64,000 nucleotides of DNA from positions 19,348,058 to 19,412,057 of the forward strand of contig OW028575.1 of NCBI GenBank assembly GCA_932294295.1, given 5' to 3'. The translations under genes were made by a program, and so were the position numbers. Positions 11,690-23,164 of this stretch are shown one piece after another. The stretch comes from Alitta virens (taxonomy: Eukaryota; Annelida; Polychaeta; Phyllodocida; Nereididae). Each line of letters starts with the position of its first letter. Within the stretch, counting starts at the first letter, position 1. Below the pieces are notes generated by a model. That model searched no databases, was not told the DNA's origin, and worked only from the letters and a program-made list of their open reading frames with translations.

Positions 11690-11960
11690 AATATTTCCCT
11701 TTTTCCTGACGTCAGACGCCTACAACTTGGCATCTTTACTGACCGTCAGTGTATAATAGTAGATGCACGTCAGTAATGCACAGTTTTTGCTTTGTACCTG
11801 ACGTCAAGATGCTTACAATATGTCATCTTTACTAATGATCAGGAAACACCTAATATTCATGACTTACTGACAATCATAGGTATCTCATTGATGTCAGAAA
11901 TATACAAATTTATTTTATGCCTGACGTCAGGATGCATAAATATTGTCATCCATACTGACT
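11690..11960 (+). repeat. Three-unit repeat, each with a full CRE palindrome
   Basis: Three diverged units of about 90-125 bp share the order: T-rich lead, CCTGACGTCA, ATGC..TACAA or equivalent, GTCATC..TACTGAC.GTCAG. TGACGTCA occurs exactly at 11707-11714, 11799-11806 and 11922-11929, and half sites (ACGTCAG, CTGTCAG) recur between. TGACGTCA is the CREB/ATF consensus. The unit may be a small satellite or an enhancer-like array; activity is inference. Confidence 0.6.
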
Positions 11961-12031
11961 GTCAGAAGAATTAAAATTCTTGGTCCTTACTGACATATCA
12001 CAAGTTTTTTGTGTATTTATTTATTTATACT

Positions 12032-13182
12032 TCAATTGTGATCCATATTCTCTACAATGGCATCAGCTAATATTGAAACTGACTGTTTGATAACAGAAAA
12101 ACGATGTGCTGCAGTTGAGTCCCTAATGTCAACTTTGCCACTGAGAATATCGACAAGTACCTCTTGTGCCTCATCATATCTAAACAGCTGAAAACTCTGA
12201 CACAAAGAAGAAGATGAACAGAAAGGGGCCAACAGCTTTGGTAAATTTCTACAGTTAATCACACATATAGGTCCCATCTTCTGCTTTATAATCTGCCTTG
12301 GACATTTCCAGAACACTTTAGATCAAAGTGCCATCCACTAATTCAATGTAGGCAGCCTAAAGTTTTCTTGTTTTGGCTGCCAAAGGGCATCTTTGGGCAT
12401 GTGTCAAGCCGCTGATTGGAGTGGGATCATGTGGTTCTTTCAACTTAACCGGCTCCAGGAAATGCTTCTTGCAGCCCATCATGATAACATATTTTGACTT
12501 GTGGAGCCATGTCATCTTTGATGGCTTTGGGGGGGCACAATAATTTTGGGGAAACCATGGCTGTCAATTTCATTTTTCTTCAGTTTTTATTGATTACTTA
12601 CTGGCCATGGAAATGGTTAAGGAGACCCTTTTGAATCTGTCCACAGGTGAATCACATGAAAGATTAATGTCATCAAATGCTTGCTGTAGATTGTCCATTG
12701 CAGTATTGTCTCTGTTCCACACTTCAAAGGAATTCATGGGTGTACAGAAATTTTCTTACAAGTCAGGCATTTGCTATTAGCTACGGCAGCAAATGGAGAG
12801 GAGCAGATAACTTCAGCCACAGCACTAGATTGAAGCATGTTTGAAGACTTACTCTGGAGACAGCTGACAGCCACACAATGCTTAAAATAGGCATTCTCTT
12901 CACAGTGTTTAAAGTATTTTAGAGTCTCTTTTTCAATCAAAGAGTTGATACTGTCAAGCCTTGCTGGCATACCAAACTGTACAACTGCAGACTAATGTTT
13001 GCATTGTGGTGTCACCATCAACAAAAGATCTTGTCTCCACAAGGAGCCACTGCTTGGACAGTACCCCATCACAATCATCAGCAAGCGCATAGAACCTGGA
13101 ATTTGTCTTGAGCTCCACATATTTGTGTCGAGCCCTCTGCAGGTAGTTGGTTTTAGTGTCAACTTTCCCGACTGCATTGACT
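12032..13182 (-). pseudogene. Decayed minus-strand coding remnant, unrecognised
   Basis: Read on the minus strand, an acceptor-like TTATTTTTAG at about 13183 is followed by an open stretch with coding character (VNAVGKVDTKTNYLQRARHK, later QTLVCSCTV). A frame change near 12960 leads into ...LKYFKHCEENAYFKHCVAV, and another near 12735 into NSFEVWNRDNTAMDNLQQAF, which ends near a GTAAGT. A third stretch (HKSKYVIMMGCKKHFLEPVK) and a 94-codon frame at 12032-12316 follow. The CSC..(n)..KHC.AV spacing only loosely recalls SWIM-type zinc fingers. Repeated frame changes favour a dead transposon-encoded or host pseudogene; a multi-exon gene is possible. Function unknown. Confidence 0.35.
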
Positions 13183-13522
13183 CTAAAAATAAAGAAACAA
13201 AATTTCATTAGCACACCCTTGAATCCTTTTCATCTTCTATTATTCAAAAGTTTTATTAATCTTACAAAATTATTTTAAACAGTTGCATATTAATTTATCG
13301 TAAATATTAACAATTATGCAAGTATTTTGTATTATCCAGTCTAGAAAAATTATAAATTTTTTGCACATTTATAGGTTTAATTTAGATCCACATTTCAAAA
13401 AACATAGTCATGTTTCAGGACTTCAAATTTAGACACAAATAACTAAATTGTTGCTGATGTGGCCATTACGTCAGCTGAGTCACTGCAGGAGAGGGCAACA
13501 GTACTTGATTTCTTTAAACGTT

Positions 13523-13602
13523 AACATATTGACATCAACATTTTGACATGTCGACATTTTGACATTTTAGCATCTAAACATCAACATGCTGACATGCTGG
13601 CA
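13523..13602 (+). repeat. Short tandem repeat around ACATTTTGACAT
   Basis: ACATTTTGACAT and variants (ATATTGACATCA, ACATGCTGACAT) recur about seven times. It is a degenerate minisatellite. Confidence 0.55.
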
Positions 13603-13839
13603 CAGATTCAAATGTACAAAGAGCGGAGCAATGGAACCAGTGTAATCTGTTGAATCTGTTATAATAAGGTGTTTTCAATAGACAAGCAGTTTCACTGTCA
13701 TATACCATCTCATAACTTGCTATTCTTTTATTTGTGATGATAATGACGTCATCAATCTTAATTAATGCCCTGAAAATCCCTAGATAGCTTATGCAAATTT
13801 TGAGCATCATAAGTGTGGTGTGTTAGGGTTAGCTGGGGA

Positions 13840-13980
13840 TGGCAATTGGGAAGATGTGAATTGCACTGACTTGTCAATACCTGTATTGATTATTGATTGC
13901 TCTTTCTTTGGGAAGAAGCAATTATGGTGAATTGCAATTGACTTGCTACTGCCTGATTTAATTCTTGATTGCTTCTTCCT
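13840..13980 (+). repeat. Two-unit tandem repeat of about 75 bp
   Basis: GTGAATTGCA.TGACTTG...CCTG..TT.ATT.TTGATTGCT occurs twice in tandem, starting at about 13855 and 13927. It lies directly before the CTAT microsatellite. Confidence 0.5.
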
Positions 13981-14573
13981 CCATCTATCTATATCTATCT
14001 ATCTGTCCATCTATCTATCTATCTTTCTGGAGAGAGAAGGGGCCGAGGTCGTGGCCATGCATGGCGGCCGCATCCCTGTGACCGAGTGGCTGCCCTATAG
14101 CTCCCTGCCCCCCTCTCTGAGAGTCTCAGAGTTGTACAATGTCCAAACTGGAATATCTTGAGAACTAAATCTCATAGGAGGATGTTTTTATACCTACTTG
14201 TTTTCCACAGAAAGGGCTGAAATTACAGAAATTATTAGCTTTTTACCCCACTTATGCCTATTTATGATTGAATAACTGGATACAATTAATTTTCTCAGTT
14301 AGTAAGCCAATTGAAATATTGAGTCTCAATTGTGAATTGAACAATGAAAACATACAGGCCTGTATTCAGTCAATTACAAATCAGTTTTGGGCAGCCTGGC
14401 CACAGCCACCCTTATGTATACCGGCAGCCCAGTTGACTTTTTTTCTGCAGAGGACCAGTTGGTTTTTGGCAGACCAATTGACTCTTTGTGATAGATAGAC
14501 TGAGCCAGAGATAAATAGATGGATTATCTTATCTTATAAGATAAGATAAAAGATAGATAGATAGATCCTTGTG
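13981..14573. repeat. Segment bracketed by inverted (CTAT)n and (GATA)n arrays
   Basis: A CTAT array at 13983-14028 and a GATA array at about 14548-14566 are inverse complements at either end of a segment of about 500 bp. A perfect 26-base palindrome of GATA units sits at 14524-14549. The interior 14035-14110 is GC-rich and the reading frame there has no domain. It may be a mobile element with tetranucleotide tails or slippage-derived microsatellites. Confidence 0.45.
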
Positions 14574-14689
14574 GATTAGTGTCAATTATACTCCAGATGT
14601 GGGGTTTTTTTTATACCTTTAAGGGGCGTCAACACTATCACATATAAGACCTACGTATGATGACGGATGCAATTTTTGTTTTACTCTTG

Positions 14690-15080
14690 CTCATCCTTGT
14701 CCATACAAGATTCACTTGCCGAGCGTTTTACGTATACTCGCGGTATTTTTAGAACACTTCTGGTTGCGCTTGCACACTCATGAGCATACGTGGGGAGGGC
14801 AAAAATTGTTAAACATGTTTCGCAGACGTTCTACAAGTGAATTGTTGACATTAGTTATGTAACTTGCTTGTGAGTCACTCGGCGAGCGTTCTATGTACGT
14901 CCTACATATGTTCTACATACATACATAGCCATACATAGCCACTGTCCATCCTTATATATTCGCGTCCACTCGTAGAATGCATAAAACGCTCGGCAGACGT
15001 CCGCCACCCGCCCAACGTCTTCCGTGCCCATCCTTGTTCATCCTTGCATATCCTTGAACCACTCGCGCGGGCGATCTACG
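14690..15080. repeat. Small foldback-like segment
   Basis: TGCCGAGCGTTTTACG at about 14717 has an inverse match, with one mismatch, at about 14978-14993 (CATAAAACGCTCGGCA), and related pieces (CATCCTTG, GGCGAGCGTTCTA) recur in both orientations. The segment is more GC-rich than its surroundings. A CTGTGACAGGGGGG block to its right resembles the ends of the large foldback element. Boundaries are uncertain. Confidence 0.35.
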
Positions 15081-15226
15081 AACGAAGCTGTGACAGGGGG
15101 GAGGGAGGATCGAGGCAGGTATATACTGCTGGCCGCTGATGGCGTCAGTGCAAGGGAGAATGCCCAGGTTCTGCTGCTATACATCTATATGTGGTAATAA
15201 TAAATACAACACACAGGGGGTAAACC

Positions 15227-15320
15227 TTTTTGTATCGAGTTGAGACTTTGTGTATTGAGTTGAGACTTTGTGTATTGAGTTGAAACTTTGTGTATTGAGT
15301 TGAAACTTTGTGTATTGGTC
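15227..15320 (+). repeat. 20-bp minisatellite, about 4.5 copies
   Basis: The unit GAGTTGAGACTTTGTGTATT (or GAAACT variant) is repeated head to tail. Two variants alternate as a block: the first two units carry GAGACT, the next two GAAACT. Confidence 0.8.
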
Positions 15321-15489
15321 GGAGAAAATGGTGGTTTTGCCTCACTGCCCAATGTTATTATTATGTGATATTGAATGTGTAATATACAAATAATACGGCA
15401 ATAGGATGCAGTATCAACATATTATGTAGGCCTACTAACTTTTTATCATTTTCATTATAAGATACGACATGCTAGGTTAGGAAATGTAG

Positions 15490-15950
15490 GAAATGAAACT
15501 ATTTTTAGCATTATATTAAGATTTTCCATCATTATGAAAAAAGCATAAAGTACATGTCAAAATTAGGTTTGGAAAGAGAAAGCACTATAACTAAGATACG
15601 TTTTTTGCAATTTTATTCGGAGTATAAATAGTGTCTTGATATGGAGGTTTGAAAGATTGAGAAATGGCTATCAAATTGCACAACTAGGTGATATATAGCA
15701 ATACTTTATGAACTTTTTTTAGGGTAAGTGAATTAGTGCTAGAGTTCTGCTGCGGAAATACATTTTTAACACAATTTTTTTAATTTTTCCTGATTTCCCA
15801 TTAGTATGAAAAAAGAAAAATACGGATGTCAAAACAAACTTCATAAAGTAAAAGAACTAAAATTAAGGTGTGTTATTTGCGAAATTTCATTCACGTTAGA
15901 TTATTAGTATATGATAAATGAGGTTTTAAAAAACAAAAAATGTTCATATT
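15490..15950 (+). repeat. Dispersed repeat, two diverged units in tandem
   Basis: Blocks such as CAT.A.TATGAAAAAAG.A, ATGTCAAAA, GAACTAAAATTAAG or equivalent, GTTTTTTGCAATTT or equivalent, and GGTTT recur in the same order in two adjacent stretches of about 240 bp. The part 15721-15815 is the inverse partner of 11137-11215. Confidence 0.45.
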
Positions 15951-16609
15951 TTCACCTTATTGTATAATTTGCGTATTATTTATGGTCATGAGATCCCCGA
16001 AAGGCACAACTAAACTATTTTAGTCATATTTTGGGAAAGTTTTAGCATCTAGGGGCCGTGTGTTCTGCATATGTTCATTCATAAACCACTGTGTCAAAGT
16101 CTCTCTCACAGTCCCTCACATCACTCGACCAACAAGAGTCAACAAATTGAACTATGACAGCAATTGGATGTTTTTTTGTTTTTTTTTCAAAATTTTGTAC
16201 TAGGTCATTTTGAGTATTACTGTATACAATTCTGTGAGGTTAAGTTTAAGTGAATTAGTGACCAGGTGAAGTGTGCATCTTTGCCGACACACCATGAACT
16301 GTGTCTTTCTAGCCAATGAGAAGGCTCATATTCTGTCAATAACCCCTGAATTCCCTAATAACTTTCCCAGGCATAACTGTTATTCTGAGGAACTAATTGA
16401 GCTCTGTTAATCTAGTAGTATGTGGATAATGAATGGATATTTCATGGAAAATAAGCCACAGGAAGTTTTACTTGGGACACTCCTTGTGGTAAAAGCCTTA
16501 TTAACTTCTTTGTATGTGACTCTCAGCTTTATGAAAATTCGCTAACTTTTAACCTAGAGCAATAATACAAATTCTGATCATTGACTTTTATCACTTTCTG
16601 CATGTTGTA

Positions 16610-17882
16610 GAAATCTAACTCTGGTAGGTTTTATAGATATCTCTTTAATGTATGGGTAAACGACACAATGACATGGAGAAAGTACAAATTAGATATCTTA
16701 AAAGTTTATTAGGTGTTAGAAAACAAACCCCAACCTTAACTGTGTATGCAGAGAAAGGCAGGTTTCCTCTCGTGGTTAGACAAAAGATAAATATGATCAA
16801 GTACTGGGGAAGATTAATGACACTGCCATCCTATGACATCCTACATAAATGCCTCAAAATTCAAGAATCTCTCTACATTAAGGGTCAGACCAACTGGTAC
16901 AAAGAAACAATACACATCCTTAATGAATGTAATATAAATAGTTGGGAAACAAAGGAGCCAGGGACTCTGGTCTCTGAAATCAAACTCAAACTGTATGAAA
17001 GTGAACAATCAAGGATCCTTAGCGAGATAAATGACTCTGAGAAGCACCCGAAACTAAGAACATACAAATTATTTAAAACTACATATTGCTTTGAACCTTA
17101 TCTAAATCTCAATCTCCCCAAGAAAACCTATAATAACATAGCAAGATTTAGACTTAGCTCACATAACCTGAAACCGGAAGACATGAGACCCCTAAAATAC
17201 CATTAGAAGAAAGAAAATGTAATAAATGTAATAGTAATGAAGTAGAAGATGAACTACATTGTCTCTTAATTTGCAACAATTATGCGGAACCAAGAAATCA
17301 ATTAATCCTAAAAGCAAATAACGTGATTCCAAATTTCCATAACTTAGATAAAATAAATCAATTTAAAGCACTAATGTCAAATAAAGAACCTGAAACGATA
17401 TATGCTCTTTGTAATTTCCTAAATAAAGTAATGTAGACTTTAATTTCCATTGGGCTCCTCCGATATGACACTCCCTGACATGACAAATTAGATAAGTCAA
17501 ATGCCAGGGTCAGCGCAACGTTGCCTGGTATTTTTGTATTTTTATACATGTGAAGATTCTTATCTTTTTGTGTATATTTTTGTAAAATTTTAATCTAATA
17601 TTGATATTGTAATCTGTGATTTATCCTCTATCTTTTATGTATATATATATACTTATATATTATTTCGCTTTAATACTGAATGTCTAAGAGCAGGACTCTG
17701 CCCAGAAAACATCAAATTATGGCAACTGGGACCTTGAACGTTAAACTGTATATTATGTATAAAATAATGAGAACTTGTATATCATATTTCTGTAGATGTA
17801 GTTTTAGATAGATGTGGTGAGTAGATATGTGACATATGTATCTTTTCTGATATGAAAAAATGTCAATAAAAGCTATATATTT
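16610..17882 (+). mobile_element. 5'-truncated CR1/L2-like LINE
   Basis: The coding piece 16652-17206 matches the C-terminal part of the full-length LINE at 23875-29051 (VRKQTPTL.VYAE.GRFPL and LRTYKLFKTTYC.EPYL). A one-base deletion near 17190 breaks the frame. The zinc-knuckle-like KCNKCNSNEVEDELHCLLIC and the NFLNKVM-type end at 17435 follow in the shifted frame. The 3' UTR ends with GTCAATAAAA and a short TA-rich tail at about 17882. It is dead on arrival, lacking the endonuclease and most of the reverse transcriptase. Confidence 0.82.
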
Positions 17883-19701
17883 AATGCTGATGCTGTGGTT
17901 GGTCTTGTATTCTCCATAAATGGGGAGCAATGCTCCACTATGCATAAACATTTGTGGAAAGCATAATAACTGACAAAGGAGTTAATGATGCAGTCACAAA
18001 TGTCTATGCTCTCCTAGAAACAGCCATTACCAGTGATTACTGAAAATTGCCCCAAAAATATCAAAAGGCTGCAACTGATAAGTTTTCTAAAAATGAATGG
18101 TATGATATATAACAACTAATAACGTTGACCTTAACTTTGCTCTTAATAAATTTCTGCAGGTAACATTAAAATAGTAAAATATAATTGCCATATAAATCGT
18201 AATTTGAATGTCTCCTGGATCTGAGCGGCTGGCGGCACATTGATGAAACTGCTTAAATGTGTGTGTATGACTTCGTACATTTGTAAATATCTACAATTGT
18301 ATGTCATTTCATATTGTATGTCATACCATTTGTTTAGTTCCGGGTGCTTTAGAAGTACTAAGACTATGTAATGTTGATTACTATTAGTAATAATATAGCA
18401 CTACTTATTTAATTATTTTAACTGTTGATCCATGAATTAATATATTAAATAATTTTTACCATTTATTATTTTGTCATGCTGACACATGTATCAATTTGAT
18501 ATTTTGCTTTAAAAAAAATCGATATGTATATTTTTTTCTCTGATTCATGAAATTTGCAAGCCACAACAATGAATAATTCACAAACACGCACACAGGAAAG
18601 GTTGTTATTCTTTGTATGCACTTGAATGCCAGAATACATTGGGAAAAAAATAAATGAATTATTTATATATGCAGCAAAGAGACAAGGCGGTTGCGTTAGG
18701 CCCTGCACTTCTGAAATATTAAGCGACCAAAACAAATGCGGACTAAAAAATAACAATAAAATAAAAAAATTAATAAAGAGAAAATACGGGAGAGTCATAT
18801 TCATCTAGGCCCCGTGTTAGAAAGATAAACACATCAAAGTCAAAACTATTGTTGGATTTGCTTTGTCCACATGTTCTTTTCTAATCCGATACTTGTTACA
18901 CTTTGTATAAATTGTAATATCATTGGCATTTTAAAATTACAGCAGCTTTACCACATGACATGATTTTAAAATATCACATTTTCTACCTCTTCTGATTAGG
19001 TAGTATTTTTTGGGAATCATATGAAACTTCGCTTCTGATTGTTCATGAACTAGTAATTCAGTTGAAGTACAAGTACTGAAGATTGCATTGCAACAAAAAA
19101 GATGTAAATATTAATGTATTTCAATATGTCACTCTACAAAAGTAGATACCATATTTATTTGGGAAGCCAGCTGATATTTATTTTTATTTTCTAGACCAGG
19201 ATAAATAGCAAATTCAGGAAAAACCTTTAGTTATCATGTCATGTCCCTGACCAAAAGTGTCATGTACACGATGTATACATGTTAAATTGTATTTACAAGT
19301 TATATGTATTTTATGCCCTGTGCATTATAAATGCATTATATATATAATATGCAAAGTGTATGTGAAGTTTAAAGTGCCAATAAATATTGTGTATATGTAT
19401 AATACTACATAACACCATTAATACATAGGATAGTATCACCTACAGATAATTATCAAAGCAAGGATATGATGAAGTTTCCAATAGAGGTGTCAAATAGTAT
19501 TTGCCACCTGGTGGAAATGGTTGAGTATGAAATCAATAGTTTCTGTGTGGCAGATATTCTGTGCCTGGTGTCGCAGTGTAAACACTGCCATGAGATGACA
19601 GGTCATTGGGAATGTTCTAAATATTAGCTATTTGTGGTTAGGTTCATCAATCATTCCATGGCCTTGATCATGCACTCTTTTGACCTGCAAGGCATTATAT
19701 C
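17883..19701. other. Non-coding intergenic stretch
   Basis: AT-rich DNA without a supportable gene. The longest frame (18466-18804, minus) is a low-complexity Phe/Ile-rich frame in AT-rich sequence. The promoter and any 5' UTR of the first ABHD15-like gene should lie at the right end, but no TATA or CCAAT arrangement stands out. Confidence 0.35.
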
Positions 19702-19855
19702 ATGACTTGTTACAAAATATGCCTACTTATGTGTTCATGCTATTCTCAATTTCTCAGTGCTGTGCTCAGTGAGCTGAGCTTCCCAGGGTACATATCAGCT
19801 GTTGCAAAGCAATGCTTCTGCTACATCAGTATTAACTTGGATGCAAGATACTGCC

Positions 19856-21025
19856 ATGGACTACCGTCAGCTTATCATTTTGGTGTGCTTTTGTGCAGTG
19901 GGATTCTTTTACACAGGAATTTCCATATCAGGCTGGGTTGTCACTGTGATTACACTATACATCATTCAATGCACTTTCTTTACGGAAGACCAGCCACCGA
20001 CGCTCTACCATGCAGAGACACGGCTGGCCAATCATGTTATTCAACATTGCAAAAGACTAAGGGAGCCATTCAGACCTCCTTATTGGGCAAGGAATAAACA
20101 CGTCCAGACGATACTTCCTGCGGTGCTACCTACACCAGACTTCAAATTCAAGAGGGAATTTTTAGAGTTGAGTGATGGAGGAGTTCTCTCATTGGACTAT
20201 GGAATTTCTGGAATTGATACTCTCTCGTTAGATTCTCCTGTTCTGTTTGCCATTCCAGGACTAAATGGAGATGCAGGCTACGTTATTAACTTATGCAAAG
20301 AAGCGGTCCACAGGGGTTTTCGACCGGTAGTATTCAACAAACGAGGACTCGCTGATTCACATCTGTCTACTCCAAAGTTGCAGAGCTTTGGTGATCCCAC
20401 AGACATGAGGGAGGCTGTTCAGTTTTTACGGAGGACCTATCCTAACTCTAACATTGTTGCAGTGGGTTACAGTGCAGGTTCTGGACTGCTTGCTTCTTAC
20501 TTGGGGGAATATGGGGCATCTTGTGATATTTCAGCCGCTGTTTGTAATTGTCCAGGTTATAAATTGAAAGAACTCTTCCATTCACTGAAACAACCATATG
20601 ACTTAATTATGCTGTATGGATTGAAGCAGATGCTTAGAAGACATCAAACAATGCTGTCAAAAGTCATTGATGTAGATGCTGCATTAAATGCTACTCGAGT
20701 CATTGAATTTGAGGATTTAGTCCAAAGAAAAATATATGGTTGTAAAACCATGGAGGAATATTACCAAGACAACGAACCTGGAAGAAGCTTAGAAAATTCA
20801 GTACCACCGGTCTTGTGCATAAACAGTGCTGATGATCCCATCTGCATCGAAGAACTCTATCCTTACGAAACTTTCAGACAGTTGCCCAATGCAGTGCTGG
20901 CCGTGACGTCTGAAGGTGGCCATTGTGGATTTGTTGAGAGATCAACTTGGAACCGTTGGGCCGATGATCTCGCTCTTGACTTCATCCAAGCAACATTGGA
21001 CTTCAATACGAAGGACCAGAGCTAA
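19856..21025 (+). CDS. ABHD15: ABHD15-like alpha/beta hydrolase, copy A
   Basis: A single-exon 389-aa protein. I start at the ATG giving MDYRQLIILV because it aligns with the second copy; an upstream in-frame ATG at 19802 would add 18 residues. Hydrophobic segments at residues 5-20 and 25-38 form an N-terminal membrane anchor. The alpha/beta-hydrolase fold follows: PGLNGDA (134-140), a nucleophile elbow GYSAG with Ser206, Asp326/327 in SADDP, and His356 in GGHCGF. The whole triad is present. GDPTDMREAVQF, SYLGEYG and CINSADDPIC match ABHD15 better than ABHD1/ABHD3. Vertebrate ABHD15 is about 468 aa and affects lipolysis in fat tissue through PDE3B; the invertebrate role is unknown. AATAAA occurs at about 21096. 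The neighbour at 31525 is a paralogue. Confidence 0.88.
   Translation: MDYRQLIILVCFCAVGFFYTGISISGWVVTVITLYIIQCTFFTEDQPPTLYHAETRLANHVIQHCKRLREPFRPPYWARNKHVQTILPAVLPTPDFKFKREFLELSDGGVLSLDYGISGIDTLSLDSPVLFAIPGLNGDAGYVINLCKEAVHRGFRPVVFNKRGLADSHLSTPKLQSFGDPTDMREAVQFLRRTYPNSNIVAVGYSAGSGLLASYLGEYGASCDISAAVCNCPGYKLKELFHSLKQPYDLIMLYGLKQMLRRHQTMLSKVIDVDAALNATRVIEFEDLVQRKIYGCKTMEEYYQDNEPGRSLENSVPPVLCINSADDPICIEELYPYETFRQLPNAVLAVTSEGGHCGFVERSTWNRWADDLALDFIQATLDFNTKDQS
20009..20158 (+). repeat. High-identity patch shared with the second ABHD15-like gene
   Basis: These 150 bases differ from 31699-31848 at about seven positions (around 95% identity), whereas the 120 bases that follow are only about 70-75% identical. 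Silent sites are also conserved, which points to gene conversion rather than protein-level selection. Confidence 0.75.
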
Positions 21026-22990
21026 AGTGAATTTATGATACAAATTTAACTAGTACTTAAAGTTATACATGTATATAAACACTACAATTTTCATCAATAA
21101 AAAAGTTTCAGATTCACACTTTTTCAGCATTTTACTAACAGATATGTCAAATTCAGTGGGATACTAATTGTATCAGAGGTACATGCTCACAACTGGTAGA
21201 ATTTTCAAGTACAGTCATCATCTGTAGAGCAGACAGAACATTTGAGGCCGCAGAATTTTGTATGATATGTTGACATAGATATATACCTGTAATTTCTTTC
21301 ATTGTTTTTGTTCAAGGAAAAGGTCTGTAGAATTTGGTCATTCGATGTAGACATGTCAACCTTATGTTTTTTGGCAGTATATACTATTTTCTTCGATTCT
21401 CACTAATTAGCATTGACTACATCATGACGGCAATTCACAGAGCATTCTAAATAGAAAGTTTAACAGAAAAAAAGTAACAAATTCTGATGCAATACATAGA
21501 ACATATTGTATTGGAAAAACAAAAGCTTAAAACAGTGAATGTAGATATAGGCAGACCAAATACAATAACCCCAGAATCTAAATCAAGAGGTGTGAGACTT
21601 AGGATTCACAAAACTGAAATGGGTGGAGTTTTATATGTATATTGCAGCAATAATATTTTCCGAATGAGTGCTCATTAAATCCAAATGTGGTTCAATATGG
21701 GCATTTTTTACTTTTTGTTTTCAAAAACCATTTTATTACAAAACTTATGGATATGCATATTATATGCTCTGGAATTATAGGTCATTGCCTAAAGAAAATC
21801 AAGCAAAAGGAATCATGCATTTTCCACATCAACTTTCATCACAGCATTAGCAAGACAAAATTACCCAACTTAACCTTTACTGTGATGATATTTTTGTTTG
21901 AGAAATCGGCATTTTTATTTTTTTAAATTCCATTCTAACATTCACCAATTTGTGCAGCAAGGTGCAGTTGTTGAAAGTTGTTTTTTACTTATGACTGTCC
22001 CCACACAGAGTGAAGTATCATAATTATATTTATAGTAATGAGTAATTAAGTTACAACATATTATGATTAAGAATACGTTAACAAAAACTATGATAACAAT
22101 AAGTTAACAAAATAACGACATATATCACCATATACATAAATAAATATGAAAAAGCAACTGCATGACAAGTAAAAGTGTCATTCCACAAAAACAAACTGTT
22201 AGGTTTAAATAAATCAATCAGATAATTTTAAAAATTAAAATAAAATTTATAAATGTATGTAGAGATAAAAAAAAAATTAAAAATAAATTACACCACAATG
22301 ATGACAATGATGATGAACACCAATTAAAGACATGAAGTATTTGATTATAATTACTGTCAATCACGCTAGCTTAATCTAGATTTATAATGATAATTTATTA
22401 TATTAAGCCATAATTCCACTTTCATCATCATTATTAGCGAATACTCCCATCTTTACACTCATTAAAACTCATATTAAGGTATACCTGTAGGTAACTATTG
22501 CACTGTACATGGATTGTTTGTATCCATGCACCTACATTTATTTTGATTAATAATTAAAAAGAAGGTACACACAATAAAAATGCACATATTGTGCATTAAA
22601 ATCAAAATATTATTGCAATAATCAATAAACATCACAATTTCTATTAAATTTTGTAATTAATGAAAACATAGCAATGATTTTGACTTGATTCCTTTCACAC
22701 AGAATCAACAAAGCACACTAAACCATTGAAATCATTCAAAATCACTATTCTGGCTTAAAATTTGCCGTTCCGCAACTGGTATCATGTTGTTTAAGGCCCG
22801 TATAGAGTCTTTTCACTGAGCAGCCCTGAATTCAGCAAGACATAAGTCTTTCTTCTCCTCTTATTACTCATTTTGCTTTTCAGACATAGAAGAGAATCAC
22901 TGACTTATTCAATAAATATAACTTTCTCAGAAAAATAACAAAAATCAACTGAATGATAAGGTGTCAAATATACATTAAAATGCACTAAAA
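21026..22990. other. Non-coding intergenic stretch
   Basis: It begins with the 3' UTR of the ABHD15-like gene (AATAAAAAAG at about 21096). The remainder is strongly AT-rich with A/T runs near 22260 and short direct repeats (for example TTAACAAAA at about 22078 and 22104). I see no gene. Confidence 0.4.
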
Positions 22991-23017
22991 ATACTACTGC
23001 TTGGATGCACTTTGCTT

Positions 23018-23164
23018 CAGCCAATCACAGTCAAGGGCGGGAACATTTTCAGCCAATAAAATTGCAGTATTATGTTTTAGCCACCTGGTGAAAACACAGA
23101 GAACCTTCCGTGAAAATCCACTATTGCAGCGATCTCTCATGGGACAGATAAGAACTATAAATAG
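23018..23164 (+). promoter_or_regulatory. Orphan promoter-like cluster: two CCAAT boxes, E2F-like site, TATA box
   Basis: Two CAGCCAAT boxes (CCAAT at 23021-23025 and 23053-23057) flank GGGCGGGAA (23035-23043), an E2F/GC-box-like motif. TATAAATAG follows at 23156-23164. This order resembles cell-cycle or histone promoters. No histone or other recognisable ORF lies downstream: the frame at 23179-23406 has no domain. It may drive a non-coding transcript or be the remnant of a lost gene. Confidence 0.45.

Noticed and set aside
11690..11960. CRISPR-like spaced repeats
   Set aside because: Units are diverged, spacers are not unique sequences of constant length, and the genome is eukaryotic.
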